NCBI GenBank assembly: GCA_039990395.1
Contig: JBDXFZ010000146.1
Coordinates: 930,001 to 994,000, forward strand
From: CALINF01 sp039990395
Lineage (GTDB): Bacteria > Pseudomonadota > Gammaproteobacteria > Pseudomonadales > Halieaceae
Reading direction: 5' to 3'
DNA: 64,000 nucleotides
Both the position numbers and the translations under genes were made by a program. The notes beneath the pieces are model-generated. The model was not told the origin of the DNA, did no database searches, and saw nothing but the letters and a program-made list of their open reading frames with translations. Of the stretch, positions 17,841 to 28,907 are shown in pieces (the stretch's first letter is position 1; every line of letters starts with the position of its first letter).

Positions 17841-17902
17841 CCGCAGACGAGTTCCGCAGCTCCAACGATCCAGCCACGAATCTAGGTCAAACTAGAACCA
17901 TG

Positions 17903-17930
17903 ATTGAATTCGCTTATAATGACCCCATGT
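17903..17930 (+). promoter_or_regulatory. Sigma-32-type promoter upstream of clpS-clpA
   Basis: ATTGAA (17903-17908) and CCCCATGT (17923-17930) with a 14-bp spacer match the heat-shock pattern (5 of 6 at -35, complete at -10). A TATAAT (17915-17920) lies inside the spacer, though its -35 for sigma-70 is poor. The clpS start is 29 bp beyond the -10. Confidence 0.6.
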
Positions 17931-17958
17931 CTATACAAACGGTAATTGAGTAACTGTA

Positions 17959-18321
17959 GTGAGTACGTTAGTTTCTTCAGTAATGAACACGATTCGGCTG
18001 TCTGGCGAAGAGCAGGATGCAGACGGTGGCTTGGCGCTGCAGGAGTCCAAACCTGAGCTCAAAAAGCCGCCATTGTTCAAAGTGGTGCTCATGAACGACG
18101 ACTACACGCCAATGGAATTCGTAGTTGAAGTGCTGGAGACGTTTTTCCGTATGAACCGTGAGCAGGCTACGCACGTAATGCTCACAGTGCATACCCAAGG
18201 TAAGGGTGTCTGCGGTATCTATACGCGTGACATCGCTGAAACGAAGGCTGCAGAGGTAAACCAGTACGCACGGGAGAGCCAACACCCCCTGTTGTGTGAA
18301 ATCGAAGCATCGGAGGGCTAA
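17959..18321 (+). CDS. clpS: ATP-dependent Clp protease adaptor ClpS
   Basis: 120 residues from GTG at 17959; an ATG nine codons in (17983) is an alternative start and neither has a strong Shine-Dalgarno sequence. ClpS binds N-degrons (Leu, Phe, Trp, Tyr) and hands them to ClpA. The family core is seen: LFKVVLMNDDYTPMEFVVEVL with the NDD motif and Met that line the N-degron pocket, then GKGVCGIYTRDIAETKA. clpA follows after 19 bp. The transferases that make such N-degrons (Bpt, Aat) are encoded 2.5-4 kb away. Confidence 0.93.
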   Translation: MSTLVSSVMNTIRLSGEEQDADGGLALQESKPELKKPPLFKVVLMNDDYTPMEFVVEVLETFFRMNREQATHVMLTVHTQGKGVCGIYTRDIAETKAAEVNQYARESQHPLLCEIEASEG

Positions 18322-18340
18322 GGCCCGAGGAGCGGTACGT

Positions 18341-20623
<2,283 letters not shown>

Positions 20624-20674
20624 CGGTGACTGAACTCGGGTTATCTAAGCAACAAGACAGAGCGATCGTCTTAT

Positions 20675-20706
20675 AGGCCTCGGTCACGAATTGACCGGGG
20701 CCTTTT
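20675..20706 (+). terminator. Terminator after clpA
   Basis: A 12-bp stem with one G-T wobble (20675-20686 with 20692-20703), loop CGAAT, then TTTT. It lies between convergent clpA and infA. Confidence 0.75.
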
Positions 20707-20711
20707 GCATT

Positions 20712-20930
20712 TTAGCGCTCGCGGTAAGTGATGCGGCCCTTGGTGAGGTCGTACGGTGTGAGTTCAACACGTACTTTGTCGCCAGTAAGAATGCGGATGT
20801 AGTTCTTACGCATTTTGCCCGAGATGTGAGCAGTCACAACGTGGCCGTTCTCCAGCTCTACGCGGAATGTGGTGTTGGGCAGGGTATCGATTACCTCGCC
20901 TTCCATTTCAATTTGATCTTCCTTTGCCAT
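20712..20930 (-). CDS. infA: Translation initiation factor IF-1
   Basis: 72 residues from ATG at 20930 (MAKEDQIEMEG), the exact usual length; an in-frame start 12 codons upstream would add a non-family extension. This S1-like OB-fold protein occupies the 30S A site. Signatures: EGEVIDTLPNTTFRVELENGHVV and the C-terminal DLTKGRITYR. It lies beside clpA, as in many gammaproteobacteria. Confidence 0.98.
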   Translation of the reverse strand: MAKEDQIEMEGEVIDTLPNTTFRVELENGHVVTAHISGKMRKNYIRILTGDKVRVELTPYDLTKGRITYRER

Positions 20931-21031
20931 ACGGCGGCCGTTCCATACTAAAAATAAGGGGCGCATTTTGCCTGAAAAGGCGTATGCGTACCAGCGCTAT
21001 CTCTGGCAAAACTTGTTGTTTTGGTGGGGTG

Positions 21032-21760
21032 TTATTCCGGCGCTTTGTCGCCTTCAAATGGATGCCATTGGCTGTCGCGGAAAAGCTCCAGCGGCTGGTA
21101 GGCATCTTTGTAAGCCATTTTCTGGCAGTTTTTAATCCAGTAGCCCAGGTACAGGTAATTCAGCCCCATTTCCCGGGCTTGCTCGATCTGCCACAGGATC
21201 GCGTATTTGCCCAGGCTGCGTTTGTCTAAGCTGGGGTCGAAGAACGTGTATATGGCAGAGAGGCCATCGAGCATGACATCCACCACGGCAATAGCGATCA
21301 GCTGTTGGTGATCGTAAAAGCGATAGTAGCGCGTGCAGTCCCAGGCGTTATTCAAGAATGAGTCGTATTGCTCTCGATCAGGAGGGAACATATCGCCATC
21401 GGCGTGGCGCTCGCGAATATAGGTCTCGTACAACGCATAAGCCGCATCGTCGCGAATATCGCTTGTACGCTCAACCAATAGGTCTTGATTGCGACGCATC
21501 ACCCGGCGTTGGCTGCGCGTAGGCGCAAAGTCCTTTACCGGTACACGCGCGGGTATGCAGGCGTTGCAGTAGGTGCAGTGCGGGCGGTAAATATGGCTGC
21601 CGCTGCGCCGAAAGCCCAATAGCGATAGATTGCTGTACAGGCGCTGATCAACGGATTGGCGAGGATCTACAAACAGCGTTGTGGCTTCCTCGTCTTCAAG
21701 GTAGCTGCAGCTGTGCGGATAGGTGGTATATACCTTTAGTTCCCGCAACGAGGATGTCAC
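21032..21760 (-). CDS. bpt: Aspartate/glutamate leucyltransferase
   Basis: 242 residues. It transfers leucine from Leu-tRNA to N-terminal Asp or Glu, creating an N-degron for ClpS-ClpAP. The N-terminal cysteine-bearing region (HSCSYLEDEEA) and CTYCNACIPARVPV resemble arginyltransferase (ATE) domains. The C-terminal GNAT-like half has AIYTFFDPSL and YLYLGYWIKNC. The start overlaps the end of aat by 4 bp, so the two aminoacyl-transferases are coupled. Confidence 0.95.
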   Translation of the reverse strand: MTSSLRELKVYTTYPHSCSYLEDEEATTLFVDPRQSVDQRLYSNLSLLGFRRSGSHIYRPHCTYCNACIPARVPVKDFAPTRSQRRVMRRNQDLLVERTSDIRDDAAYALYETYIRERHADGDMFPPDREQYDSFLNNAWDCTRYYRFYDHQQLIAIAVVDVMLDGLSAIYTFFDPSLDKRSLGKYAILWQIEQAREMGLNYLYLGYWIKNCQKMAYKDAYQPLELFRDSQWHPFEGDKAPE

Positions 21761-22467
21761 ATCAGGTCTCCGCAGTTAGCCGGTAAGCGCCAGGCGTCCG
21801 GCTCAGGTTCACAGTGTACAGTGTGTGCAAGGCGTTGCTCGAAGTCCACCCTTGAAACGTTCCTTGCCCCAAGACTGTTCAGGTGTTCGCTCTCTACCTG
21901 GCAGTCGATCAGGGTGTAGCCACCGCGTTGCATAATGGATACCAACGCTACCAATGCCACTTTGGACGCATCGGTTTGCAAGCTGAACATCGATTCACCA
22001 AAAAAAGCACGGCCCAACGCAATGCCGTACAGGCCACCCACCAGTTCACCAGATTCATTATGTATCTCGATAGAGCGGGCGATACCGCGCTCGTGCAACT
22101 GCGTGTAGGCGCTCAACATTGCAGGGGTTATCCAGGTGCCGGGGCCATCGGACCGTTCAGCTGCGCACAGTCCCATTACCTGTTCGAACATGGTGTTACA
22201 GCTCAAGGCAAAGCGGTTGCTGCGCAGGGTTTTACGTAGGGAGCGTGATATGTGCAGTTCGTGCGGGAGCAAGATCGAGCGCGGATCGGGTGTCCACCAC
22301 ATGATTGGGCGTGGTGTTTCGTACCAGGGGAAAATACCGCGCTCGTAGGCGGCAATCAGGCGGGCAGGGGATAAGTCGCCACCCACTGCCAGCAGGCCGT
22401 TGGGATACTCTAACGCGTCTGAGGTAGGTGGAAACGGCTCGAAGGTGGGCTCTGCGTGTTCCGGCAC
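21757..22467 (-). CDS. aat: Leucyl/phenylalanyl-tRNA--protein transferase
   Basis: 236 residues from a GTG at 22467. It adds Leu or Phe to N-terminal Arg or Lys. Family motifs: FPPTSDALEYPNGLLAVGGDLS, YERGIFPWY, WWTPDPRS, and the central GGLYGIALGRAFFGESMFS block that binds the aminoacyl-tRNA. It is coupled to bpt and supplies primary N-degrons for the ClpS/ClpA pair encoded nearby. Confidence 0.96.
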   Translation of the reverse strand: MPEHAEPTFEPFPPTSDALEYPNGLLAVGGDLSPARLIAAYERGIFPWYETPRPIMWWTPDPRSILLPHELHISRSLRKTLRSNRFALSCNTMFEQVMGLCAAERSDGPGTWITPAMLSAYTQLHERGIARSIEIHNESGELVGGLYGIALGRAFFGESMFSLQTDASKVALVALVSIMQRGGYTLIDCQVESEHLNSLGARNVSRVDFEQRLAHTVHCEPEPDAWRLPANCGDLM

Positions 22468-22526
22468 TAGTCTTTAATGCCACTTATCGATGTAAAGACC
22501 CAGGCCACCTTCACAAGATCAGCCAA

Positions 22527-23489
22527 CTAGCCTGTCTGGCTATGCTGGTTATCAAGGTACTTCTCGGCATCCAATGCCGCCATGCAACCAAAGCCAGCCG
22601 ACGTAACGGCCTGACGATAGATATGGTCGCCCACGTCACCTGCGGCAAACACACCCGATTTGCTGGTGGCCGTGGCATTGCCCTCGGTGCCACTGTGTAT
22701 GGTGATGTAGCCGTCTTTCATCTCAAGTTGCCCGGAGAAGATGTCGGTATTGGGCTTATGGCCAATTGCGATGAATACGCCCGACAAGTCCATGTCTGTG
22801 GTGCTGTCGTCTTTCACCGAGCGGATACGCATGCCAGTAACGCCGGAATCATCACCCAATACCTCATCGAGTGTGTGATCCCATAGGATGCGCACTTTGC
22901 CTTCTTTTTCACGGGCAAACAGACGATCTTGTAAGACCTTCTCAGAGCGCAGAGAATCTCGACGATGCACCAGGATGACTTCCTCGGCGATATTAGCCAG
23001 ATACAGCGCTTCTTCAACAGCCGTGTTCCCGCCACCGATCACGGCGACTTTCTGGTTGCGGTAGAAAAATCCATCACAAGTGGCGCAGGCGCTTACTCCT
23101 TTACCCATGAAGGCTTCTTCACTGGGTAGGCCCAGGTATTGTGCTGAGGCGCCGGTGGCAATAATGAGTGCATCACAGGTAAAGGTGTTGGAGCCTTTAA
23201 GCACCATGGGGCGGGCTTCAAGGTCTACGTCTTCGATGTGATCAAATATCACCTGGGTCTCAAAGCGTTCGGCATGCTCTTGCATCTGCTGCATGAGCGC
23301 AGGGCCCTGTAAGTCTGCAGGCCCGCCGGGCCAGTTTTCGACCTCGGTGGTGGTGGTGAGCTGGCCGCCTTGTTGCATACCGGTGATGACCACGGGATTT
23401 AAGTTGGCGCGGGCGGCGTATACGGCCGCAGTGTAGCCGGCAGGGCCGGATCCCAGGATGATCAGGGGGTGGTGCTGTACGTCGCTCAT
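22527..23489 (-). CDS. trxB: Thioredoxin-disulfide reductase
   Basis: 320 residues. This NADPH- and FAD-dependent enzyme reduces thioredoxin. FAD motif GSGPAGYTAA is at 13-22, the redox-active CATC (C135, C138) lies between the two halves of the NADPH domain, VIGGGNTAVEEAL forms the NADPH loop, and the C-terminal AAGDV motif is near residue 285. It is divergent from ftsK. Confidence 0.97.
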   Translation of the reverse strand: MSDVQHHPLIILGSGPAGYTAAVYAARANLNPVVITGMQQGGQLTTTTEVENWPGGPADLQGPALMQQMQEHAERFETQVIFDHIEDVDLEARPMVLKGSNTFTCDALIIATGASAQYLGLPSEEAFMGKGVSACATCDGFFYRNQKVAVIGGGNTAVEEALYLANIAEEVILVHRRDSLRSEKVLQDRLFAREKEGKVRILWDHTLDEVLGDDSGVTGMRIRSVKDDSTTDMDLSGVFIAIGHKPNTDIFSGQLEMKDGYITIHSGTEGNATATSKSGVFAAGDVGDHIYRQAVTSAGFGCMAALDAEKYLDNQHSQTG

Positions 23490-23652
23490 GAAGCTGTATC
23501 CATTGTTGTGCTGTGAGTAAAAACGGGGTGAATTCCGGCTGAGAGTTCCAATATGGAGGCGTAGTATAGTAATTTAAAGGTGTGCAGCGGGCAAAGCTTA
23601 AGCACCGCCGGGGATGCACGCGATATTGTTTCTAATAAATCGCTATAAGTTT

Positions 23653-23681
23653 TTGAAATTAATAACAAAATACGTCACAAT
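23653..23681 (+). promoter_or_regulatory. Candidate sigma-70 promoter of ftsK
   Basis: TTGAAA (23653-23658) and CACAAT (23676-23681) with a 17-bp spacer lie 45 bp before the ftsK start in the trxB-ftsK divergent region. The -10 is imperfect. Confidence 0.35.
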
Positions 23682-23725
23682 TGCGGCGTTAGCTGAATTG
23701 GGGATTCGCGAGCGAATGGAGTTTT

Positions 23726-26074
23726 ATGGCCGCCGCCAAGAAGGATAAAAAGAGCGTGGCTCAGAGCCCGCCAAAAACCGAGAGTTTCCTGGGTCCGCGC
23801 CTGCGGGAAGGGGCATTCATTGGGGTAAGTGCCGCTTGCGCCTACATTCTCATGGCGCTGCTGACCTATAGCGCATCCGATCCCGGTTGGTCGGCCACTG
23901 GCACGGGTAATCGCATTGCCAACTTAGGTGGTATCACTGGCGCCTGGATGGCCGATGTCTTCTTCTCTCTGGTGGGTTTTGCAGCTTACCTGCTGCCATT
24001 ACTACTTGCGTACCGCGCGGTTGTTATTTTGCTGGAGCGTCACGACGGCAAACCCTTTGACTGGATGACCTTCGGTATACGTGCGCTGGGGCTCGTGTTG
24101 GTGATGATAGCCGGCACCTCGTTAGCGGCTATGAACGATTTGGGTGCATCAGGATTGCCCCAAGGTGCTGGTGGTATTTTGGGCCAGGCTATCAGCGAAT
24201 CATTTGAAACCGCATTCAGTGCAGTGGGTAGCCGCTTGATACTGCTAGCGGTATTTCTGTTTGGCATGACCATTTTTACTGATCTTAGCTGGCTTAAGTT
24301 GATGGAAAAGCTGGGGCAGTGGAGCATGATTGCTGTTACCCGCACTCGAGAGTGGGTAATGAAAACGATCGAGAGCTTTCGAGATCGCCGCGAGCGCGAG
24401 AAGCAAGTAGAAGCGCGCAAGGTTGTAATCACCGAGCACGTGGAGAAAGAAAAACGCCGCAAGCCGCCCAAAATTAAGCCGCTAAAAACCAAAGTGGAAA
24501 AGAGCGAGCGCATAGAAAAAGAAAAGCAAAAACCATTGTTTGATGCACCTGTGGCGGGCGAACTGCCGCCGCTGGAACTGCTTGATGAAGAAGTTAAAGA
24601 CCTCACCAAAGGCTTCTCTAAGGAAGCTCTGGAAGGCATGAGCAAGTTGCTAGAGCTAAAGCTGGCTGATTTTGGTGTAAGCGCCGAAGTGGTTGCCGTA
24701 TATCCCGGACCGGTGATTACCCGCTTTGAGATCCAACCTGCAGCTGGCGTAAAAGTGTCGCGTATTTCGAACCTCGCCAAAGATTTGGCGCGCTCTCTAG
24801 CCGTGATCTCGGTGCGCGTGGTGGAAGTGATTCCCGGTAAGAGCGTCGTGGGTATCGAGATTCCCAACGAGGATCGCGAGATTGTTAACTTCAGAGAAGT
24901 GCTGGCCTCTAAGGTGTTCGACGAATCAAAGTCACCCTTAACGCTTGCGCTTGGGCACGATATTTCCGGGCAACCGATCGTGGCAGACCTTGGCAAGATG
25001 CCGCACTTGCTTGTTGCCGGTACCACGGGCTCGGGTAAATCAGTAGGTGTGAACGCCATGCTGCTGAGCCTGCTGTACAAATCCAGCCCGGCTGATGTGC
25101 GCTTGATTTTGGTAGATCCCAAGATGCTGGAACTGTCGGTGTACGACGGCATTCCGCATTTGCTGACACCGGTAATTACCGACATGAAAGACGCCGCCAA
25201 CGGCTTGCGCTGGTGTGTGGCTGAAATGGAGCGACGCTATAAGCTGATGGCAGCGCTGGGCGTGCGTAACCTGGCAGGCTACAACCGCAAGGTGGAAGAC
25301 GCGATTAAAGCCGGCACGCCCATTGCAGATCCGTTGTGGACACCCGACCCCATTTTTGCAGAAACCGACGAAGAGCAAACTCCGCCTGATCTCGAGAAGC
25401 TGCCATCAATTGTGGTTGTGATCGACGAATTCGCCGACATGATGATGATTGTGGGCAAGATGGTAGAGCAGTTGATTGCCAGAATCGCCCAGAAGGCGCG
25501 TGCCGCGGGTATTCACCTGGTTTTGGCCACACAGCGCCCCTCGGTGGATGTGATTACCGGTTTGATCAAGGCCAACGTACCTACGCGAATCGCGTTTCAA
25601 GTGAGCTCTAAAGTGGATTCACGCACGATTCTGGATCAGGGTGGTGCAGAGCAATTGCTCGGGCACGGTGACATGCTGTACTTACCACCGGGTTCTGGTG
25701 TGCCTAATCGCGTGCATGGGGCATTCTGCTCCGATGAAGAAGTTCACCGTGTGGTGGCCGACTGGAAGCGTCGCGGTGAGCCTTTGTATATTGATGGCTT
25801 GCTCGATGAGGGCAGCTCAACTCCGGTAACGCCTGGGGAACTTCAGGAAGGATCAACAGACCAAGATGATGAGAGTGATGCGTTGTACGACGAGGCGGTG
25901 CATTACGTTACCAAGAGCCGCCGTGCCTCAATCTCTAGCGTGCAGCGTAAACTGCGCGTGGGTTATAACCGCGCCGCGCGCTTGATTGAGGCCATGGAAG
26001 CCGCTGGCGTAGTGACCGAGATGGGCACCAACGGGCAGCGCGAGGTATTAGCGCCGCCACCTGTTGAAGGTTAA
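23726..26074 (+). CDS. ftsK: DNA translocase FtsK
   Basis: 782 residues. This septal DNA pump clears and sorts chromosome dimers during division. Four N-terminal transmembrane segments fall at roughly residues 30-175. A highly charged Lys/Glu-rich linker of about 100 residues follows, much shorter than in E. coli and similar to Pseudomonas. Next is the RecA-like motor with Walker A GTTGSGKS at 432-439. The C-terminal winged-helix gamma domain (YVTKSRRASISSVQRKLRVGYNRA) reads KOPS sites. lolA and rarA follow on the same strand. Confidence 0.96.
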   Translation: MAAAKKDKKSVAQSPPKTESFLGPRLREGAFIGVSAACAYILMALLTYSASDPGWSATGTGNRIANLGGITGAWMADVFFSLVGFAAYLLPLLLAYRAVVILLERHDGKPFDWMTFGIRALGLVLVMIAGTSLAAMNDLGASGLPQGAGGILGQAISESFETAFSAVGSRLILLAVFLFGMTIFTDLSWLKLMEKLGQWSMIAVTRTREWVMKTIESFRDRREREKQVEARKVVITEHVEKEKRRKPPKIKPLKTKVEKSERIEKEKQKPLFDAPVAGELPPLELLDEEVKDLTKGFSKEALEGMSKLLELKLADFGVSAEVVAVYPGPVITRFEIQPAAGVKVSRISNLAKDLARSLAVISVRVVEVIPGKSVVGIEIPNEDREIVNFREVLASKVFDESKSPLTLALGHDISGQPIVADLGKMPHLLVAGTTGSGKSVGVNAMLLSLLYKSSPADVRLILVDPKMLELSVYDGIPHLLTPVITDMKDAANGLRWCVAEMERRYKLMAALGVRNLAGYNRKVEDAIKAGTPIADPLWTPDPIFAETDEEQTPPDLEKLPSIVVVIDEFADMMMIVGKMVEQLIARIAQKARAAGIHLVLATQRPSVDVITGLIKANVPTRIAFQVSSKVDSRTILDQGGAEQLLGHGDMLYLPPGSGVPNRVHGAFCSDEEVHRVVADWKRRGEPLYIDGLLDEGSSTPVTPGELQEGSTDQDDESDALYDEAVHYVTKSRRASISSVQRKLRVGYNRAARLIEAMEAAGVVTEMGTNGQREVLAPPPVEG

Positions 26075-26138
26075 GCCGCACAGCGAAACAAAAAACTCTA
26101 GTCAGCAGCCAACATAGCAGGAACACGATATCGTCATT

Positions 26139-26774
26139 ATGCAGAACATAAAATTACGCCTGCTTCTGGTTGCCGGCCTCTTAGGTTGCCTGTTAATCGG
26201 TATCTCCAGATCAGAAGCGGGTACACCCACTGACGACTTGCTGGCGAGGCTTGGCGCTATTACCGCGCTGCAAGGCGACTTTGAACAACGCCAGTTCGAT
26301 GAAAAGGGCAGTGTGGCAGCAACGTCATCGGGCGCGTTCAAGTTGTTAAAGCCTGACTATTTTTCCTGGGAGATAACCACGCCCGACAATCAGATAGTGA
26401 TTACCGATACCGAATCTCTTTGGCATTACGATCGCGATCTCGAAACCGTCACGCGCAGGCCTGTAGCCGGCAGTGGGCAGATGGCGCCGTTGCAGGTGCT
26501 AGGTGGCGATGAGGCTGTGCTGCGTGAGCGATTTGCCATTGCCCAGGGCACAGACGGTAATAGCTATACGCTGGTACCCGTTGCCAATGATCCTGGCTTT
26601 CGTCAGCTTAGCCTGCGCTTTGATGGCCAGCAGATCATCGGAATGGAAATTATCGACAGCCTCAATCAGCGCATCAACGTTGCGTTTTCTAATGTGCGCG
26701 CTACTGCGCTCACGCCTGACGATTTCGCCTTCACGCCGCCCGATGGCGTGGACTTGTTTGATTATGAGCAATAA
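26139..26774 (+). CDS. lolA: Outer-membrane lipoprotein carrier protein LolA
   Basis: 211 residues. Periplasmic shuttle carrying lipoproteins from LolCDE to LolB. A signal peptide covers about 1-27 (basic start, LLLVAGLLGCLLIG core, cleavage near SEAG). The mature part has the family pattern LQGDFEQRQFDEKG, PDYFSWEITTPDNQIVITD and LWHYDRDLETVTRRP. The gene overlaps the start of rarA by 11 bp, as in the usual ftsK-lolA-rarA order. Confidence 0.95.
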   Translation: MQNIKLRLLLVAGLLGCLLIGISRSEAGTPTDDLLARLGAITALQGDFEQRQFDEKGSVAATSSGAFKLLKPDYFSWEITTPDNQIVITDTESLWHYDRDLETVTRRPVAGSGQMAPLQVLGGDEAVLRERFAIAQGTDGNSYTLVPVANDPGFRQLSLRFDGQQIIGMEIIDSLNQRINVAFSNVRATALTPDDFAFTPPDGVDLFDYEQ

Positions 26775-28266
26775 GCTTTCAAGCGAGATTGGCACACCGC
26801 AAAGTGCGCTGTTTGGCGAAGCTAACCAAACATCTTCATCGCAGAATAATGAGCGTTCCGAATCAACCGGTAGTTACCAACCCTTAGCGGCCAAGCTGCG
26901 CCCCGCAGCGCTCGACACCTATGCCGGGCAGCAGCATGTCTTGGGTAATGGCAAACCGTTACGCAAAGCAATCGATCAGGGCCAACTGCATTCGATGATT
27001 TTCTGGGGGCCGCCCGGTGTGGGTAAAACCACGCTGGCGCGTATCGCCGCCGAACACGCCAACGCGCATTTTCTGCAGATTTCAGCGGTGCTATCGGGCG
27101 TGAAAGAAATCCGTGAAGCCATCGCACAGGCGCGACAACATAAAGCCTCTGGGCGCGATACCGTGTTGTTTGTGGATGAGGTGCATCGCTTTAACAAATC
27201 GCAACAAGACGCTTTTCTGCCCTATGTGGAAGACGGTACCGTAATCTTTATCGGGGCTACCACCGAGAATCCATCGTTTGAGCTGAATAACGCGCTGCTG
27301 TCGCGCTCGCGTGTGTACAAGCTGCGCTCATTGGAGTTAGAAGAGATCATAGAGGTGCTGCAGCGAGGCTTGCAGACCTTGAGTGAGCTCGACGGTGCAA
27401 TTTCAATCGATCCAGAGCAGCTTCAAGCCATCGCGCAGCACGCCGATGGTGATGCGCGTAAGGCGTTAAACCTTCTGGAGCTGGCAGCAGATCTGGCAGA
27501 ATCTGTTGCGCTGGAAGAATTGTCGCCGCAAGAATCAGAGCAGCTCGCTGGGCACGCCCTCCCAGAACCCCCTGTCAGCGAGCAGGGCGCTGCTCACGGC
27601 AGTGTGAGACGCATTACCGAGCAAACACTGGAAGAAGTGTTACAGGCCTCACTGCGCCGATTCGACAAGGGCGGCGACCTGTTTTACGACCAGATTAGCG
27701 CGTTGCACAAAGCCGTGCGCGGTAGTTCGCCCGACGGCGCCCTGTATTGGTTCTGCCGTATGCTCGATGGTGGTTGTGATCCTTTGTATCTGGCACGACG
27801 CGTGGTGCGTATGGCCAGTGAAGATATCGGCAACGCCGACCCGCGCGCCGTAGGCATTTGTCTGGATGCCTGGCAGGTGCAGGAGCGATTAGGAAGCCCG
27901 GAGGGTGAGCTGGCGATTGCGCAGGCGATTGTGTATCTGGCAAGTGCGCCCAAGAGCAACGCGGTATACACAGCGTTTAAGACAGCGATGGCAGATGTGG
28001 GGCAGGGTGGAAGCGATGAGGTGCCACTGCATTTACGCAACGCGCCAACTCAGTTAATGAAATCGATGGACCATGGCGCCGAGTATCGCTATGCCCACGA
28101 CGAGCCTAACGCCTATTCAGCTGGGGAGAACTACTTTCCGGAAGAGCTCGCCGACAGGCAGTACTATTTTCCGGTAGAGCGCGGCCTCGAGATTAAGATT
28201 GCAGAAAAGCTTGCCAGCCTGCGCGCCCTGGATGCCGCCAGTGCAAAGCAGCGCTACGAGAAATAG
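26764..28266 (+). CDS. rarA: Replication-associated recombination protein RarA (MgsA)
   Basis: 500 residues from ATG at 26764, inside the end of lolA. This AAA+ ATPase, related to clamp loaders, acts at stalled forks with SSB. Walker A GPPGVGKT is at 82-89, with VLFVDEVHRFNKSQQDAF as Walker B and sensor region, then the MgsA C-terminal tetramerisation domain (SEDIGNADPRA ... FPEELADRQYYFP). It is longer than E. coli RarA (447) because of a polar N-terminal extension of about 37 residues and an insert after the lid (about 255-285). The last codons belong to an 18-bp tandem repeat. Confidence 0.93.
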   Translation: MSNKLSSEIGTPQSALFGEANQTSSSQNNERSESTGSYQPLAAKLRPAALDTYAGQQHVLGNGKPLRKAIDQGQLHSMIFWGPPGVGKTTLARIAAEHANAHFLQISAVLSGVKEIREAIAQARQHKASGRDTVLFVDEVHRFNKSQQDAFLPYVEDGTVIFIGATTENPSFELNNALLSRSRVYKLRSLELEEIIEVLQRGLQTLSELDGAISIDPEQLQAIAQHADGDARKALNLLELAADLAESVALEELSPQESEQLAGHALPEPPVSEQGAAHGSVRRITEQTLEEVLQASLRRFDKGGDLFYDQISALHKAVRGSSPDGALYWFCRMLDGGCDPLYLARRVVRMASEDIGNADPRAVGICLDAWQVQERLGSPEGELAIAQAIVYLASAPKSNAVYTAFKTAMADVGQGGSDEVPLHLRNAPTQLMKSMDHGAEYRYAHDEPNAYSAGENYFPEELADRQYYFPVERGLEIKIAEKLASLRALDAASAKQRYEK

Positions 28267-28303
28267 CGGCGCTACGGAAAATAGCAGCGCTACGAGAAAC
28301 AGC
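28250..28303 (+). repeat. Three 18-bp tandem units across the rarA stop codon
   Basis: Units at 28250-28267, 28268-28285 and 28286-28303 share GCGCTACG and AGC ends with a few substitutions. The rarA TAG (28264-28266) is in the first unit, so the later copies lie in the rarA-crcB spacer and no longer code. Confidence 0.75.
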
Positions 28304-28440
28304 GGCGCATCACACAAGAGCAGCGATGCGCGTACCCGACAAAATCAGTACAATACGCGCCTTGAAGTAAGCGTATGGGCCACTCTCACAATACGGAACC
28401 TCAGCGCTAGCGACCAGCCACAGGAGCAGATGCAGCAGAC

Positions 28441-28815
28441 ATGAAGTACCTGGTGTTCATAGCCCTTGGCGGTGCCGGCGGCGCAGTTGGCCGCTATTTG
28501 CTGTCGAACTGGGTGCATAGCCTTTGGGAAGGACACTGGCCCATGGGTACCTTGCTGGTGAATATGCTGGGCTCTACTGCGATAGGTGTGGTGTTTGTGC
28601 TATTGGAGAAGTCGCACATTCACCCTGACTGGCGCGGTGTATTGATGGTGGGTTTTCTGGGCGCGTTTACTACGTTCTCTACGTTCTCGCTGGAAACCAT
28701 CAGCCTGTGGGAAAGTGGTCAGGCGGCACATGCGCTTGGGTATATGCTTACTAGCGCGGTGGCGTGTGTGCTGGCAGCAGGTCTTGCGATTACTGTAACG
28801 CGCGCAATTGCATAA
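28441..28815 (+). CDS. crcB: Fluoride ion channel CrcB/FluC
   Basis: 124 residues with four predicted transmembrane helices. Dual-topology dimers export fluoride. Family motifs: GGAGGAVGRYLLS at the start, GTLLVNMLGS, and GFLGAFTTFSTFSLE, which holds the conserved Thr and Phe residues of the pore. The length is near E. coli CrcB (127). I saw no convincing fluoride riboswitch in the 174-bp upstream spacer. Confidence 0.94.
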   Translation: MKYLVFIALGGAGGAVGRYLLSNWVHSLWEGHWPMGTLLVNMLGSTAIGVVFVLLEKSHIHPDWRGVLMVGFLGAFTTFSTFSLETISLWESGQAAHALGYMLTSAVACVLAAGLAITVTRAIA

Positions 28816-28907
28816 GACGAAATACAGCAATAAAGCGATACACAATTCCAACCAACACAAAACATCGCGCATAGCGCGAACATGCGGGAAGTAACCAAGA
28901 CAACACT

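Noticed and set aside
17524..17953. Open frames on both strands through the octamer array (octapeptide repeats)
   Set aside because: They arise because an 8-bp unit without stops keeps all frames open; peptides are pure repeat plus the copy B element, with no start signals.
24040..25200. 386-codon minus-strand open frame within ftsK
   Set aside because: Antisense shadow of a fully recognisable FtsK; low-complexity Ser/Arg composition.
28267..28440. Fluoride riboswitch before crcB
   Set aside because: I could not find the conserved crcB-motif pseudoknot pattern in the 174-bp spacer; it holds 18-bp repeat units instead.
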